Origin: Cyclobacterium marinum DSM 745
GTDB lineage: Bacteria; Bacteroidota; Bacteroidia; Cytophagales; Cyclobacteriaceae
Direction: 5' to 3'
Assembly (NCBI RefSeq): GCF_000222485.1
Contig: NC_015914.1
Location: forward strand, 558,001 to 622,000
DNA: 64,000 nucleotides
Translations under genes and position numbers: made by a program
The notes under the pieces: model-generated
The model's database searches: none
What the model was told of the DNA's origin: nothing
Seen by the model: only the letters and a program-made list of their open reading frames with translations
Shown here: piece by piece, positions 8,452 through 17,812 of the stretch
Layout of the letters: each line of letters starts with the position of its first letter
Position numbering within the stretch: position 1 is the first letter of the stretch

Positions 8452-10467
8452 ATGAACTCATTTATATTAGCTGTTGCTGAATTACCATTACTGTCAGACA
8501 TTGTAGTCATCTTTGGATTGGCCACTTTGGTAATCTTGGTATTTATGCGACTCAAGCTCCCCACCATTATAGGGTACTTGCTTACCGGAGCCATCGCGGG
8601 CCCCTATGGTTTATCACTGGTATATGCCTCCACCGCAGTGGAAGTATTATCAGAGATAGGAGTCATATTGCTACTGTTTGTTATTGGGCTTGAGTTTTCT
8701 CTGAAAAGCTTGATGGCCATCAAAAAAGCCGTATTTATAGGAGGCAGTTTACAGGTAAGCCTTACTATTGGCACCACAGCCTTGATTAGCTACCTTTTTG
8801 GCTTTAGCTGGAATATTTCAGTATTTTTCGGCTTTTTGTTTGCCTTAAGTAGCACAGCCATCGTCTTGAAATTATTGCAAGAATCCGGACAAGTGAACAC
8901 AATCTCCGGCCGAACTACTCTGGCTATTCTGATCTTTCAGGACATCATCATTGTGCCTTTGGTTCTTTTCACTCCCATGCTGGCAGGAGAGTCCGACAAT
9001 GTCCTCCTCTCGCTTTTTTATATGGCTTTAAAGGGAGGCTTGGTAATTTTGCTCACCATACTCAGTGCAAAATACCTAATTCCCCAATTGCTATACCGTA
9101 TTGCAAAAACCAAAAATGAAGAGCTTTTCCTATTAAGCATTATTGTAACCTGTTTTGCCGTAGCCTATGCCACTTCATTACTGGGACTTTCTCTAGGCTT
9201 GGGAGCTTTTTTGGCAGGACTTATTATCAGTGAATCAGAATACAGCCACCACGCTACGGGTAAGATACTTCCATTTAGAGAAATATTCTTGAGCTTCTTT
9301 TTCGTTTCTGTGGGGATGCTTTTTGACATAAGCTTTTTGACCGAACACTTGTTACTTATCTTGGCTTTGGTAGCGCTTACTTTTGTAGTGAAGTTTATAG
9401 TAGCTTCTCTGGCTGTAAAATCATTGGGAAGTAGTTTTAAAGAATCTTTTATAGTGGGTTTTTCTATCTTCCAAGTTGGTGAATTTTCTCTTTTACTGGC
9501 CAAAGAGGGGTTAAAATACGAGTTATTGGACAATACTACTTATCAATTTTTTCTTGCCATCTCTATCCTTACCATGATTATAACCCCTTTTGTTCTGAAA
9601 CAAAGGGAAAAGCTTGCCTATAGGGTGCTCAATACCCCAATGCCGAAAAAGATCAAAGATAGGTTGGAAGAACGCGTACAGGTCCCGGAAATTGAACTTG
9701 AAAAAGAATTGCTGAATGACCACTTGGTAATTATTGGTTATGGACTGAATGGAAGAAACTTGGCTAGGGCTGCTAAAAGGGCAAAAATCAATTATGTTAT
9801 CATAGAAATGAACCCTGAAACGGTTAAAGTGGAAGCAGCAAAGGGTGAACCTATTATCTATGGTGATGCAGGCAATGCTGTGGTACTTGAGCATGTTCAA
9901 ATCCACAAAGCCAGGGTAGCTGTAATTGCCATCTCCAACCAACCTGCCACTACCGGGATAATTATGAACATCAGGGAAGCCTCCCAAAATGTTTTTATTA
10001 TCGTTAGAACAAGGTATGTCAATGAAATCGAATCGATGCTCAATATGGGAGCCGATGAAGTTATTCCTGAAGAATTTGAAACTTCCATTGAAATTTTCAC
10101 TAGGGTATTAAATAAATACCTTGTTCCTAAGGGTGAAATTGATGATTTCACCGATGATGTAAGGTTTCACAATTACGAAGTTTTCCGAACGCCTTCCAAT
10201 GACAGTTCTGTTCCTAGCCTTGACATCCCTGAAATCAATTTCTCAGGAATAAAAATTGAAAAAGACTATGGCCAGTTTATCGGCAAATCAATTAAGGACA
10301 GCAATTTAAGAGAAAAATCAGGCCTCAATTTGGTAGCCATCAAACGCGAAGGAAAAACCCTTACTGACATAACCGGTCATACCAAAATTAAGTTGGGAGA
10401 CATTGTGTATGTGGTAGGTAAACCCGAGGCATTGGAAAGCTTTGTGGAAGAAGTGGGAATAGGCTAG
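8452..10467 (+). CDS. KefB/CPA2-type monovalent cation:proton antiporter
   Basis: A 671-residue CPA2-family transporter. Residues 1-390 form about 12 membrane helices of the Na+/H+ exchanger domain, including LLLFVIGLEFSLKSL and LGLGAFLAGLIISESEY. A Rossmann TrkA-N domain follows (LVIIGYGLNGRNLARAAKRA near residue 427), then a TrkA-C domain around residues 590-670. The architecture is that of KefB/KefC or YbaL. Glutathione gating is not shown by the sequence. A bidirectional terminator at 10577-10619 separates it from queA. Confidence 0.9.
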   Translation: MNSFILAVAELPLLSDIVVIFGLATLVILVFMRLKLPTIIGYLLTGAIAGPYGLSLVYASTAVEVLSEIGVILLLFVIGLEFSLKSLMAIKKAVFIGGSLQVSLTIGTTALISYLFGFSWNISVFFGFLFALSSTAIVLKLLQESGQVNTISGRTTLAILIFQDIIIVPLVLFTPMLAGESDNVLLSLFYMALKGGLVILLTILSAKYLIPQLLYRIAKTKNEELFLLSIIVTCFAVAYATSLLGLSLGLGAFLAGLIISESEYSHHATGKILPFREIFLSFFFVSVGMLFDISFLTEHLLLILALVALTFVVKFIVASLAVKSLGSSFKESFIVGFSIFQVGEFSLLLAKEGLKYELLDNTTYQFFLAISILTMIITPFVLKQREKLAYRVLNTPMPKKIKDRLEERVQVPEIELEKELLNDHLVIIGYGLNGRNLARAAKRAKINYVIIEMNPETVKVEAAKGEPIIYGDAGNAVVLEHVQIHKARVAVIAISNQPATTGIIMNIREASQNVFIIVRTRYVNEIESMLNMGADEVIPEEFETSIEIFTRVLNKYLVPKGEIDDFTDDVRFHNYEVFRTPSNDSSVPSLDIPEINFSGIKIEKDYGQFIGKSIKDSNLREKSGLNLVAIKREGKTLTDITGHTKIKLGDIVYVVGKPEALESFVEEVGIG

Positions 10468-10576
10468 CTCAGAATAGGCGGAGACTTCCTGCTTTCTTAA
10501 ACCTATAGTTTGAGTACTACAACTGATTTAATCCCAACTCATTCCGGGAAATTTTCCCTTCGTTTACTGGAGCCTT

Positions 10577-10619
10577 AAAAAAAAAGAGCCTTTCCAAGTT
10601 AAATTGAAAAGGCTCTTTT
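10577..10619. terminator. Bidirectional intrinsic terminator between KefB-type gene and queA
   Basis: A run of nine A, then AAAAGAGCCTTTCCAA paired with TTGAAAAGGCTCTTTT across a short loop. On the minus strand the A run becomes a long U tract after the stem, serving queA. On the plus strand CTCTTTTC follows, serving the antiporter gene. Confidence 0.8.
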
Positions 10620-10642
10620 CTACAATTTATAAATGGGTAGCA

Positions 10643-11692
10643 CTAAATGATTAGCATGGCATCACCATAACTAAAGAATTTATAACCTTCTTTGATTCCT
10701 TCTTGGTAAGCCTTCATGATCAAATCATACCCACCAAAGGCAGAAGCTGTCATCAACAATGTTGATTCAGGCAAATGAAAGTTGGTGATTAGGGCATTGG
10801 CAATTTTAAATTCGTAAGGAGGAATGATAAACTTATCTGTCCACCCACTACTTGCTTTTAATCTACCATTGGCAGTAACGGAAGATTCAATCGTTTTAAG
10901 AGAGGTTGTTCCCACAGATACCACTCTTTTCTTTTCATCAAGGGCGGTATTGACCAAATCAACAGTTCCTTGTGGAATGTCATAATTCTCCGAATCCATT
11001 TTATGCTTCGTAAGGTCTTCTACATCCACTTGCCTGAAAGTCCCTAGCCCAATATGCAAAGTAATAGGACTAACTTCTACACCTTTAATTTCCAGTCGCT
11101 TCATCAAATGTGGAGTAAAATGCAAGCCTGCCGTTGGGGCGGCAACAGCGCCTACATGTTGAGCAAAGATGGTTTGATACCGCTCTCTGTCAGCATCTAC
11201 CACATCTCTTTCGATGAAATCTTTCAATATAGGCGTTTCACCAAGAGTATCTATGGTCTTGTAAAACTCCTCATCTGTACCGTCAAATAAAAACCGAATG
11301 GTTCGGCCTCTGGAAGTAGTGTTGTCAATTACTTCAGCAACCAAATCACTATCACCAAAATAAAGCTTGTTTCCCACCCTAATCTTTCTGGCAGGGTCCA
11401 CTAAAACATCCCACAACCTAAGCTCCTGATTGAGTTCTCTTAATAAAAAAACCTCTATCTTGGCCCCGGTTTTTTCTTTGTTTCCATACAGTCTTGCAGG
11501 AAATACCTTTGTATTGTTGGTTACAAATACATCTCCTGTATCAAAATAATCGATGACATCTTTGAAAACTTTATGTTCTATCTTTCCGGTATCCTTGTGA
11601 ATAACCATTAATCTGGATTCATCTCGGTTTTCCGGTGGATGAAGGGCAATAAGTTTTTTTGGAATTTCAAACTTGAAATCTGATAACTTCAT
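10643..11692 (-). CDS. queA: tRNA preQ1(34) S-adenosylmethionine ribosyltransferase-isomerase
   Basis: QueA builds the epoxycyclopentane ring of queuosine by transferring the ribosyl part of AdoMet to preQ1 in the anticodon of tRNAs. The 349-residue length and the conserved stretches match the family: [27 protein letters not shown] at the start (quoted in part), [43 protein letters not shown] and the C-terminal [19 protein letters not shown]. It is monocistronic with its own terminator; no other queuosine genes lie in the window. Confidence 0.96.
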   Translation of the reverse strand: MKLSDFKFEIPKKLIALHPPENRDESRLMVIHKDTGKIEHKVFKDVIDYFDTGDVFVTNNTKVFPARLYGNKEKTGAKIEVFLLRELNQELRLWDVLVDPARKIRVGNKLYFGDSDLVAEVIDNTTSRGRTIRFLFDGTDEEFYKTIDTLGETPILKDFIERDVVDADRERYQTIFAQHVGAVAAPTAGLHFTPHLMKRLEIKGVEVSPITLHIGLGTFRQVDVEDLTKHKMDSENYDIPQGTVDLVNTALDEKKRVVSVGTTSLKTIESSVTANGRLKASSGWTDKFIIPPYEFKIANALITNFHLPESTLLMTASAFGGYDLIMKAYQEGIKEGYKFFSYGDAMLII

Positions 11693-11807
11693 ATGTATAT
11701 ATTTAGGAAATACCTATTAAACGTAATTATCGTAAAAAATGCAAAGTTAATAAGAATTTAGCCAGATTCTATTTATATTGTCAAATTGTTTTAAATAATA
11801 TTGAAAT

Positions 11808-13052
11808 TTGATCGTATTCAGACTAATTTGGGAGAGTTTTCGCTTTGCGATGGATGCACTAAAGTCTAATTTGACGAGAACCATACTTTCGTTATTGGGT
11901 GTAACAGTGGGTATTTTCGCCATTATTGCTGTTTTTACATTAGTAGATTCATTGGAAAAAAACATCAAAGACAGCCTGACTTTCCTAGGGAGTAATGTGG
12001 TTCGGGTAGACCGGTTTCCATTTGCCGAAAATGGGCGAAATTATCCCTGGTGGAGGTATTTCAGGAGGCCCCCCGGAACCTACGCTGAATTTTCATTTTT
12101 AGAAGAACGTCTGAAAAGCGCCCAAGCTGTCACCATCTCTGCCAACACAAGGACTACTGTAAAGGCCAATAGCAATGCCTATGAAATGGCCAATTTGGAT
12201 GGTGTTGTTTTCAACCATAAAGAGGTTTACGACATACCTATTGATAAAGGAAGGTTTTTTACCGAGATGGAGATTAAGGCTGCGAGGAATGTGGCCATAA
12301 TTGGTGTAAAGATCGGAGAAGCCTTATTTCCGGGACAGGAACCTTTGGGCAAAACCTTTAAAATAAAAGGATTAAAGTTTACAGTGGTAGGGTTGTTTGT
12401 GGAAGAAGGAGAAGGTCTTTTTGACACCCCCTCTAAGGATGAAGCGCTATTGGTACCCTATGGAGCATTTACCAAACTATTTTATGTGGGTAAAAACGGT
12501 ATAGAGCCAATCATTGCAGCCAAAGGAAGAGATGATGACCCCGGGTTGGTCATGCTGGAAAATGAAATGGCAGGACTTCTCAGAGCAAAAAGAGGTTTAA
12601 AACCGACCGCTGAAAACAATTTTGCCTTGAATAAATCAGAATTTATTCAAGATGCAGTAGGCTCCATCTTTGCTGTGATCTCTATCGCAGGAGGGGTAAT
12701 TGGAGGATTCTCAATCCTAATTGGAGGATTTGGAATTGCCAATATCATGTTTGTATCAGTAAAAGAAAGGACCGGTATAATCGGTATTCAGAAATCTCTA
12801 GGTGCAAAAAACTATTTTATCCTCCTGCAATTCCTATTTGAAGCGACTGCTTTAAGCCTAATTGGAGGATTATCCGGACTAATTGTGGTGTATGCTGCCA
12901 CCTTTGTTTCTCTTGGCAATTTAGAAATCATACTCTCCTTAAAAAACATTATCTTGGGGCTTGTATTATCATCTGCCATTGGTATTGTTTCGGGTATCAT
13001 ACCTGCTTCACTGGCATCAAAAATGGATCCGGTAGTGGCTATCAGAATGTGA
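11808..13052 (+). CDS. MacB/FtsX-like ABC transporter permease
   Basis: A 414-residue permease of the MacB type. There is an N-terminal membrane helix (TILSLLGVTVGIFAIIAVFT), a large periplasmic MacB-PCD domain (residues 45-270) and a C-terminal FtsX domain with three helices (SILIGGFGIANIMFVSVKER is the hallmark). The start is TTG at 11808. An in-frame TGA at 11802-11804 rules out anything further upstream. The first internal ATG (11850) would remove the conserved amphipathic IWESFRFAMDALK segment. No ATPase gene is adjacent, so its partner must be elsewhere. Confidence 0.88.
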   Translation: MIVFRLIWESFRFAMDALKSNLTRTILSLLGVTVGIFAIIAVFTLVDSLEKNIKDSLTFLGSNVVRVDRFPFAENGRNYPWWRYFRRPPGTYAEFSFLEERLKSAQAVTISANTRTTVKANSNAYEMANLDGVVFNHKEVYDIPIDKGRFFTEMEIKAARNVAIIGVKIGEALFPGQEPLGKTFKIKGLKFTVVGLFVEEGEGLFDTPSKDEALLVPYGAFTKLFYVGKNGIEPIIAAKGRDDDPGLVMLENEMAGLLRAKRGLKPTAENNFALNKSEFIQDAVGSIFAVISIAGGVIGGFSILIGGFGIANIMFVSVKERTGIIGIQKSLGAKNYFILLQFLFEATALSLIGGLSGLIVVYAATFVSLGNLEIILSLKNIILGLVLSSAIGIVSGIIPASLASKMDPVVAIRM

Positions 13053-13091
13053 CAACCTCCACCAGAACCAATTGCTTTTCATCAAAGAACT

Positions 13092-14141
13092 TTACTCTGC
13101 AGACTTGCCTTTTTTACCGGCTTTTGCCTTTTCCTTATCAGCCTTCACAACACCGGCTTTTTCCAACACCTTCAACTCAATTTCTTCCATCAATTCAGGA
13201 TTGTCCAATAGGAGATTTTTAACAGCATCCCTACCTTGACCTAGCTTATTTCCCTCGTAAGAAAACCAAGACCCTGCTTTTTTAACAATTTCAAACTCAA
13301 CACCAAGGTCAATTACCTCTCCTACTTTGGAGATTCCTTCCCCGTACATAATGTCAAACTCCACCACCTTAAATGGAGGGGAAACTTTGTTTTTCACTAC
13401 TTTTACTTTGGTTCTATTGCCTAGAATATTATCAGGTCCATCTTTAATTTGACCTATTCTACGGATATCCAAGCGAACAGAAGCATAAAACTTTAGGGCA
13501 TTTCCACCGGTGGTGGTTTCAGGATTACCAAACATCACCCCAATCTTCTCTCTCAACTGGTTGATAAAGATACAAGCACAACCTGTTTTATTGATGGCAC
13601 CTGTAAGCTTTCTAAGGGCCTGGGACATCAACCTGGCTTGTAGGCCCATTTTAGAATCTCCCATTTCCCCCTCAAGTTCACCCTTAGGCACCAAGGCAGC
13701 GACGGAGTCAATCACAATAATATCAATGGCTCCTGACCTGATAAGGTGCTCAGCAATTTCCAAGGCTTGTTCACCACTGTCCGGCTGAGAGATGAGCAGG
13801 TTTTCAATGTCTATTCCCAATTTTTCGGCGTAGGCTTTATCAAAAGCATGCTCTGCATCTATAAATGCCGCTAAGCCACCTGCTTTTTGCGCCTCAGCGA
13901 TACAATGCATAGAAAGTGTTGTTTTCCCGGAAGATTCCGGACCATATATCTCTATCACTCTTCCTCTTGGTACTCCCCCAATACCAAGGGCCATGTCCAA
14001 ACCCAATGATCCTGTAGAAATAGCAGGCACATCCAGTACCACATTATCACTCAATTTCATTACGGTCCCTTTACCGTAGGTTTTTTCCAACTTATCCAGC
14101 GTAAGCTGTAAGGCTTTTAATTTTTCAGTATTTCCACTCAT
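13092..14141 (-). CDS. recA: Recombinase RecA
   Basis: RecA forms the ATP-dependent filament on single-stranded DNA that drives homologous recombination and the SOS response. The 349-residue protein has Walker A GPESSGKT near residue 70, Walker [13 protein letters not shown], the L1 region [19 protein letters not shown] and the L2 region [18 protein letters not shown]. The C-terminal tail is lysine-rich ([17 protein letters not shown]), unlike the acidic tail of E. coli RecA. A 24-base palindrome 31 bases upstream of the start may be a regulatory site. Confidence 0.98.
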   Translation of the reverse strand: MSGNTEKLKALQLTLDKLEKTYGKGTVMKLSDNVVLDVPAISTGSLGLDMALGIGGVPRGRVIEIYGPESSGKTTLSMHCIAEAQKAGGLAAFIDAEHAFDKAYAEKLGIDIENLLISQPDSGEQALEIAEHLIRSGAIDIIVIDSVAALVPKGELEGEMGDSKMGLQARLMSQALRKLTGAINKTGCACIFINQLREKIGVMFGNPETTTGGNALKFYASVRLDIRRIGQIKDGPDNILGNRTKVKVVKNKVSPPFKVVEFDIMYGEGISKVGEVIDLGVEFEIVKKAGSWFSYEGNKLGQGRDAVKNLLLDNPELMEEIELKVLEKAGVVKADKEKAKAGKKGKSAE

Positions 14142-14171
14142 AGTCTCTTCAGATATTCACTGTTGTTCATT

Positions 14172-14195
14172 CCTAATGTGAAAGTAAACATTAGG
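14172..14195. promoter_or_regulatory. Perfect inverted repeat upstream of recA
   Basis: CCTAATGT (14172-14179), an 8-base spacer, then ACATTAGG (14188-14195). It lies between the divergent recA and DUF3108 genes, 31 bases from the recA ATG. The position and symmetry suit a dimeric repressor such as a LexA-type regulator, or a leader hairpin. The assignment is inference. Confidence 0.45.
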
Positions 14196-14223
14196 CAGGT
14201 CATTAACAACTATTGAATAACCA

Positions 14224-14253
14224 TTGTTAGCGCAAGACAATGTAGTACATTTG
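14224..14253 (+). promoter_or_regulatory. Bacteroidota-type promoter for the DUF3108 gene
   Basis: TTG at 14224-14226, exactly 19 bases, then TACATTTG at 14246-14253. This matches the Bacteroidota sigma-ABfr consensus TTG-N19-TAnnTTTG. Expected transcription start is near 14260, about 60 bases before the gene. Confidence 0.6.
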
Positions 14254-14321
14254 AAGAATGAAACATCATTCCCTGAAATTCACAATGGTATGAACTTTGA
14301 AGTAAAACTTTTAAAAAAAGC

Positions 14322-15116
14322 ATGATCGTGTACCTCCAATCACTTGCAATAGCGCTGTTATTGCTTTTTCAAACTGCTGCAAATGCACAAAGCCAAGACA
14401 TTGTTAACAAGGCATTTACCAAAGGAGAAACGCTTACTTTTAATGTGAGTTATTTCCTTTTTAATGCTGCTGAGGCCAAAATGGTGATCGACAATAACAT
14501 CCACTATATCAATGGAAAGCCAACCTATAAGGTAGATGTCTACGGAAAAACCCTAAGCATTTTTAAGCTTTTTTATGTAAAAGACAATTGGGGAAGCTAT
14601 ATAGATACTGCCAAAATTATTCCTTACCGCTCTTACCGACATATTGAAGAAGGGAATTATCGAAAACATGAGGTAATTGACTTCGACCATAAAGACCAAA
14701 TGGCCTATACCAAATTGTATGATAGGGAGAATGAGTTCATTAAAGAGAGGAAATCCCATGCCATCCCCCCAAATGTTCAGGACATTGTCAGCGGTTATTA
14801 TCTATTGCGAACAATGGATTTCTCCGGGTTAACAAAAGGTGATAAAATTGAAATCAAAGGTTTTTTTGACGAGAAAAATTATAACTTAAAATTAACATAC
14901 GAGGGCATGGACGACATATCCACAGACATTGGTGATTTTGACACCTATATTTTCAGCCCTGAGATGCCCAGCAACAAACTCTTCAGAGGTAAAAAACCAA
15001 TTAAAATATGGATTACCGCAGATGAAAACCGAATTCCGGTTAAAATTAAGGCCAGCATGTTTGTCGGTTCCATAAATATGGAGATCGTCTCTGCCGAAGG
15101 GTTAAGCAACAATTAA
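14322..15116 (+). CDS. DUF3108 domain exported protein
   Basis: A 264-residue protein with a signal peptide (IALLLLFQTAANAQS, cleaved near residue 23) and a DUF3108-like domain. The pattern FTKGETLTFNVSYFLFNAAEA near the mature N-terminus (quoted in part), IKIWITADENRIPVKIKASM, and a C-terminal GSINMEI strand are typical of this periplasmic beta-rich family. The function of the family is not established. The ATG at 14322 overlaps by ATGA the stop of a tiny upstream reading frame (14290-14325). Confidence 0.82.
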   Translation: MIVYLQSLAIALLLLFQTAANAQSQDIVNKAFTKGETLTFNVSYFLFNAAEAKMVIDNNIHYINGKPTYKVDVYGKTLSIFKLFYVKDNWGSYIDTAKIIPYRSYRHIEEGNYRKHEVIDFDHKDQMAYTKLYDRENEFIKERKSHAIPPNVQDIVSGYYLLRTMDFSGLTKGDKIEIKGFFDEKNYNLKLTYEGMDDISTDIGDFDTYIFSPEMPSNKLFRGKKPIKIWITADENRIPVKIKASMFVGSINMEIVSAEGLSNN

Positions 15117-15272
15117 TTAACATGGGGTTAAAATTAATTTAATCTAAACCATCGCTTTTTTAATGATTCCCATTCAATTAATCAGTTCAGCCTACAAAGA
15201 CTTAATTGTTTTTTTATAATCCTTATCTTTGTAGCTTCATTTAAAATAAATTGTTTTTCAGGAAATCATAAG

Positions 15273-15959
15273 ATGGGCAACAATCAGAAACAAAGGGTAT
15301 TGGTAGTAGATGACGAAGAGGATATCATTGAAATCTTAACCTACAATTTGGAAAAAGAAGGCTATGAGGTCAACTCAGCAAGTGACGGTATCACAGCAGT
15401 AAAAAAAGCCGCTACATTCAAGCCTGATGTCATCCTATTGGACATCATGATGCCCAATCAAGATGGGGTGGAAACCTGCCGTCAATTGAGAGAAAACCCC
15501 GATCTCAAGAACACCTTTATCATATTCCTCACTGCCCGATCAGAAGAATATTCGGAGGTGGCAGCCTTTGATGTGGGAGCAGATGACTACATCCTTAAGC
15601 CCATCAAGCCTAGGGCATTGGTAAGCCGGATCGCAGCACTTTTTCGAAGAGAAATAAAAAAAGAAGCAGACACCTCAAAAATTTCCATCAAGGACTTGAT
15701 CATTGATCGCACAAGTTTCACCCTATTAAAGGACGGTGAGTTAATTGTGTTGCCAAAGAAAGAATTTGAACTGTTGCACTTTTTGGCAAAAAACCCCAAT
15801 ACGGTGTTTAGCAGAGACGAACTGCTAAAAAACATTTGGGGCACAGATGTGTTTGTCTTGGCCAGAACAGTGGATGTTCATATTCGTAAGATTAGAGAAA
15901 AAATAGGTGAGGATTATATCTTTACTGTGAAAGGCGTAGGTTATAAATTCAATACATGA
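15273..15959 (+). CDS. OmpR/PhoB-family response regulator
   Basis: A 228-residue DNA-binding response regulator. The receiver domain has the acidic pair VVDDEEDI near residue 13, phospho-acceptor Asp in VILLDIMMPNQDGVETCR near residue 55, and the Lys of DDYILKPIKP near residue 107. The C-terminal winged helix (residues 130-228) includes RTVDVHIRKIREKIG and the final VKGVGYKF. It overlaps the kinase gene by ATGA (15956-15959), so the pair is co-translated. The sequence resembles PhoB of PhoBR systems, but no phosphate genes are nearby. Confidence 0.93.
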   Translation: MGNNQKQRVLVVDDEEDIIEILTYNLEKEGYEVNSASDGITAVKKAATFKPDVILLDIMMPNQDGVETCRQLRENPDLKNTFIIFLTARSEEYSEVAAFDVGADDYILKPIKPRALVSRIAALFRREIKKEADTSKISIKDLIIDRTSFTLLKDGELIVLPKKEFELLHFLAKNPNTVFSRDELLKNIWGTDVFVLARTVDVHIRKIREKIGEDYIFTVKGVGYKFNT

Positions 15960-17029
15960 TCAGCACTTCAAAAGGCATTGCATTTGGGCTTGCCATTTCT
16001 ATAGCCTTACTATTGGTGGCCTTTTTATCCCTTTTGGAAGCCTCCAATTCCATAATACTGCTGGCTGCCGGCACCCTTACCTTTTCCATTGCCTACCTTT
16101 TGATTCACCTTAGCCTTGAATACCTGATCTTTCGAGAAATCGGCAATATCTACAGCGTACTGGAGAAAATTCAAAAAAAAGACACCACTTTCAAAGCCAG
16201 CAATAAGATAAAAGCTTCACTCCCACCGCTGAAAAGTATTCAAGCCAATATTCATGATTATGCGGCGGCCAAAAACAGGGAAATTGAAACCTTACAAAAG
16301 AATGAAACCTTTAGGCGGGAATTTTTTGCCGACATTTCCCATGAACTGAAAACGCCTATTTTTGCGGCCCAAGGTTATATCCACACCCTAATGGACGGTG
16401 CGGTAGAAGACCATACCGTTAGAGATAAGTTTTTGAAACGAGCGGCCAAAAGCCTTAACAACCTTGAAGACCTGGTGCAGGATTTGATTACCATCAATCA
16501 AATTGAAAGTGGGTTTATTCGCTTTCATCCTAGCAATTTTGACCTGAAAGAATCCATTCAGGAAGTCGTAGAACAATTGGAAGGAAAAGCCCTTAAAAGG
16601 GACATCCATATAATTTTCAAATATGACAAAGCAACGAGTTACCAAACTTACGCTGACAAGGACAAAATTTTCAGGGTTTTACAAAACCTAGTCTCCAATG
16701 CCATCAAATACAATAAAGACAGTGGCACTGTAACCATTCAAATCAATGACCACAAAAACCATTTTACGGTGAAAGTCAAAGACCAGGGCATAGGCATCCA
16801 CCCGGATGACCTTAAGCGGATTTTTGAGCGTTTTTATAGGGTAGAGAAGAGTCGTTCCAGAGAAAAGGGCGGCACCGGACTGGGTTTGGCCATTGTCAAA
16901 CATATCCTGGAAGGACATCAATCCAAAATTGGCGTTAGTTCTACTCCCGGCAAGGGTTCTGTCTTTAGTTTTGAGCTACCTCATGCGGCCAAAAAAATGG
17001 CCGTTGAGGAAGGACATTTAAAAAAATAA
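15956..17029 (+). CDS. Two-component sensor histidine kinase
   Basis: A 357-residue membrane kinase partnered with the preceding regulator. There are two N-terminal hydrophobic helices (residues 5-55) with almost no periplasmic loop, so the signal is probably sensed in or at the membrane. HisKA carries the phospho-accepting His in FFADISHELKTP (near residue 128). The ATPase domain has the N box NLVSNAIKYN, G1 KDQGIGIHPDDL, F box IFERFYRVEK and G2 GGTGLGLAIVKHI. The architecture is PhoR-like without a PAS domain. Confidence 0.93.
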   Translation: MISTSKGIAFGLAISIALLLVAFLSLLEASNSIILLAAGTLTFSIAYLLIHLSLEYLIFREIGNIYSVLEKIQKKDTTFKASNKIKASLPPLKSIQANIHDYAAAKNREIETLQKNETFRREFFADISHELKTPIFAAQGYIHTLMDGAVEDHTVRDKFLKRAAKSLNNLEDLVQDLITINQIESGFIRFHPSNFDLKESIQEVVEQLEGKALKRDIHIIFKYDKATSYQTYADKDKIFRVLQNLVSNAIKYNKDSGTVTIQINDHKNHFTVKVKDQGIGIHPDDLKRIFERFYRVEKSRSREKGGTGLGLAIVKHILEGHQSKIGVSSTPGKGSVFSFELPHAAKKMAVEEGHLKK

Positions 17030-17098
17030 AACCAAGTGTTTTCAATTAGGCTTTTTTTTATTGGCTAATTTCAGAACTTTGTATCGAAAAACAAGGGT

Positions 17099-17812
17099 AT
17101 GAAAAAGATCGATTTTAAATCATTGGTAGTTAAAGAAACCAATGATTATTTAATAGTCAATAAACCGCCATATTTCCCCACGCTGGATGATAGGCATGAG
17201 GCACAAAATATGCTGGCATTGGCCAGACTGGAATTTCCGGACATTCAGGTTTGTCACCGATTGGACAAGGAAACATCGGGTTGCCTGGTATTTGCCAAAA
17301 ACCCTGATGCTTACCGAAATATTGCCATGCAGTTTGAGGACAGAAAAGTAGAAAAGGTCTACCACGCTGTGGCTGAAGGGATTCATGATTTTGATGGCAT
17401 AATGGTAGATAGAAATCTTTCGGCCAGCAAAAACGGCATTGCCAGAATCGTACCTAGTGGCAAGCCGGCACAAACCATTTTTAAAACTGTAAAAAGTTAC
17501 TTTGCCCATACCCTTATTGCCTGTAAGCCAATAACCGGCCGTCTACATCAAATTCGAGTTCACCTGGCTTACCTAGGTGCGCCCATTTGTGGGGACGAGC
17601 TTTACGGTGGCCAACCGCTCTATTTATCAAGTATCAAAAGGAAATTTAATTTAAAAAAAGGTACCGAAGAGCGCCCCATTATGCAACGGGTGGCGCTCCA
17701 TGCTTTTGCCATTTCCTTTACAGACCTTTCCGGAGAAAAAATAAGTGCAGAAGCACCTTACCCCAAGGATTTCGCAGTAATGGTCAAGCAATTGGAAAAA
17801 ACCAGTAAATAG
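17099..17812 (+). CDS. RluA-family RNA pseudouridine synthase
   Basis: A 237-residue pseudouridine synthase that isomerises uridines in rRNA or tRNA. The catalytic motif is HRLDKETSGCLVFAK with the essential Asp near residue 56. The other RluA features are LIACKPITGRLHQIRVHLAYLG and GDELYGG. There is no N-terminal S4 domain, so it is the short RluA/TruC-like form; the target base cannot be predicted. Four bases after its stop begins a large palindrome-rich repeat (copy A), whose first hairpin probably ends the transcript. Confidence 0.92.
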   Translation: MKKIDFKSLVVKETNDYLIVNKPPYFPTLDDRHEAQNMLALARLEFPDIQVCHRLDKETSGCLVFAKNPDAYRNIAMQFEDRKVEKVYHAVAEGIHDFDGIMVDRNLSASKNGIARIVPSGKPAQTIFKTVKSYFAHTLIACKPITGRLHQIRVHLAYLGAPICGDELYGGQPLYLSSIKRKFNLKKGTEERPIMQRVALHAFAISFTDLSGEKISAEAPYPKDFAVMVKQLEKTSK

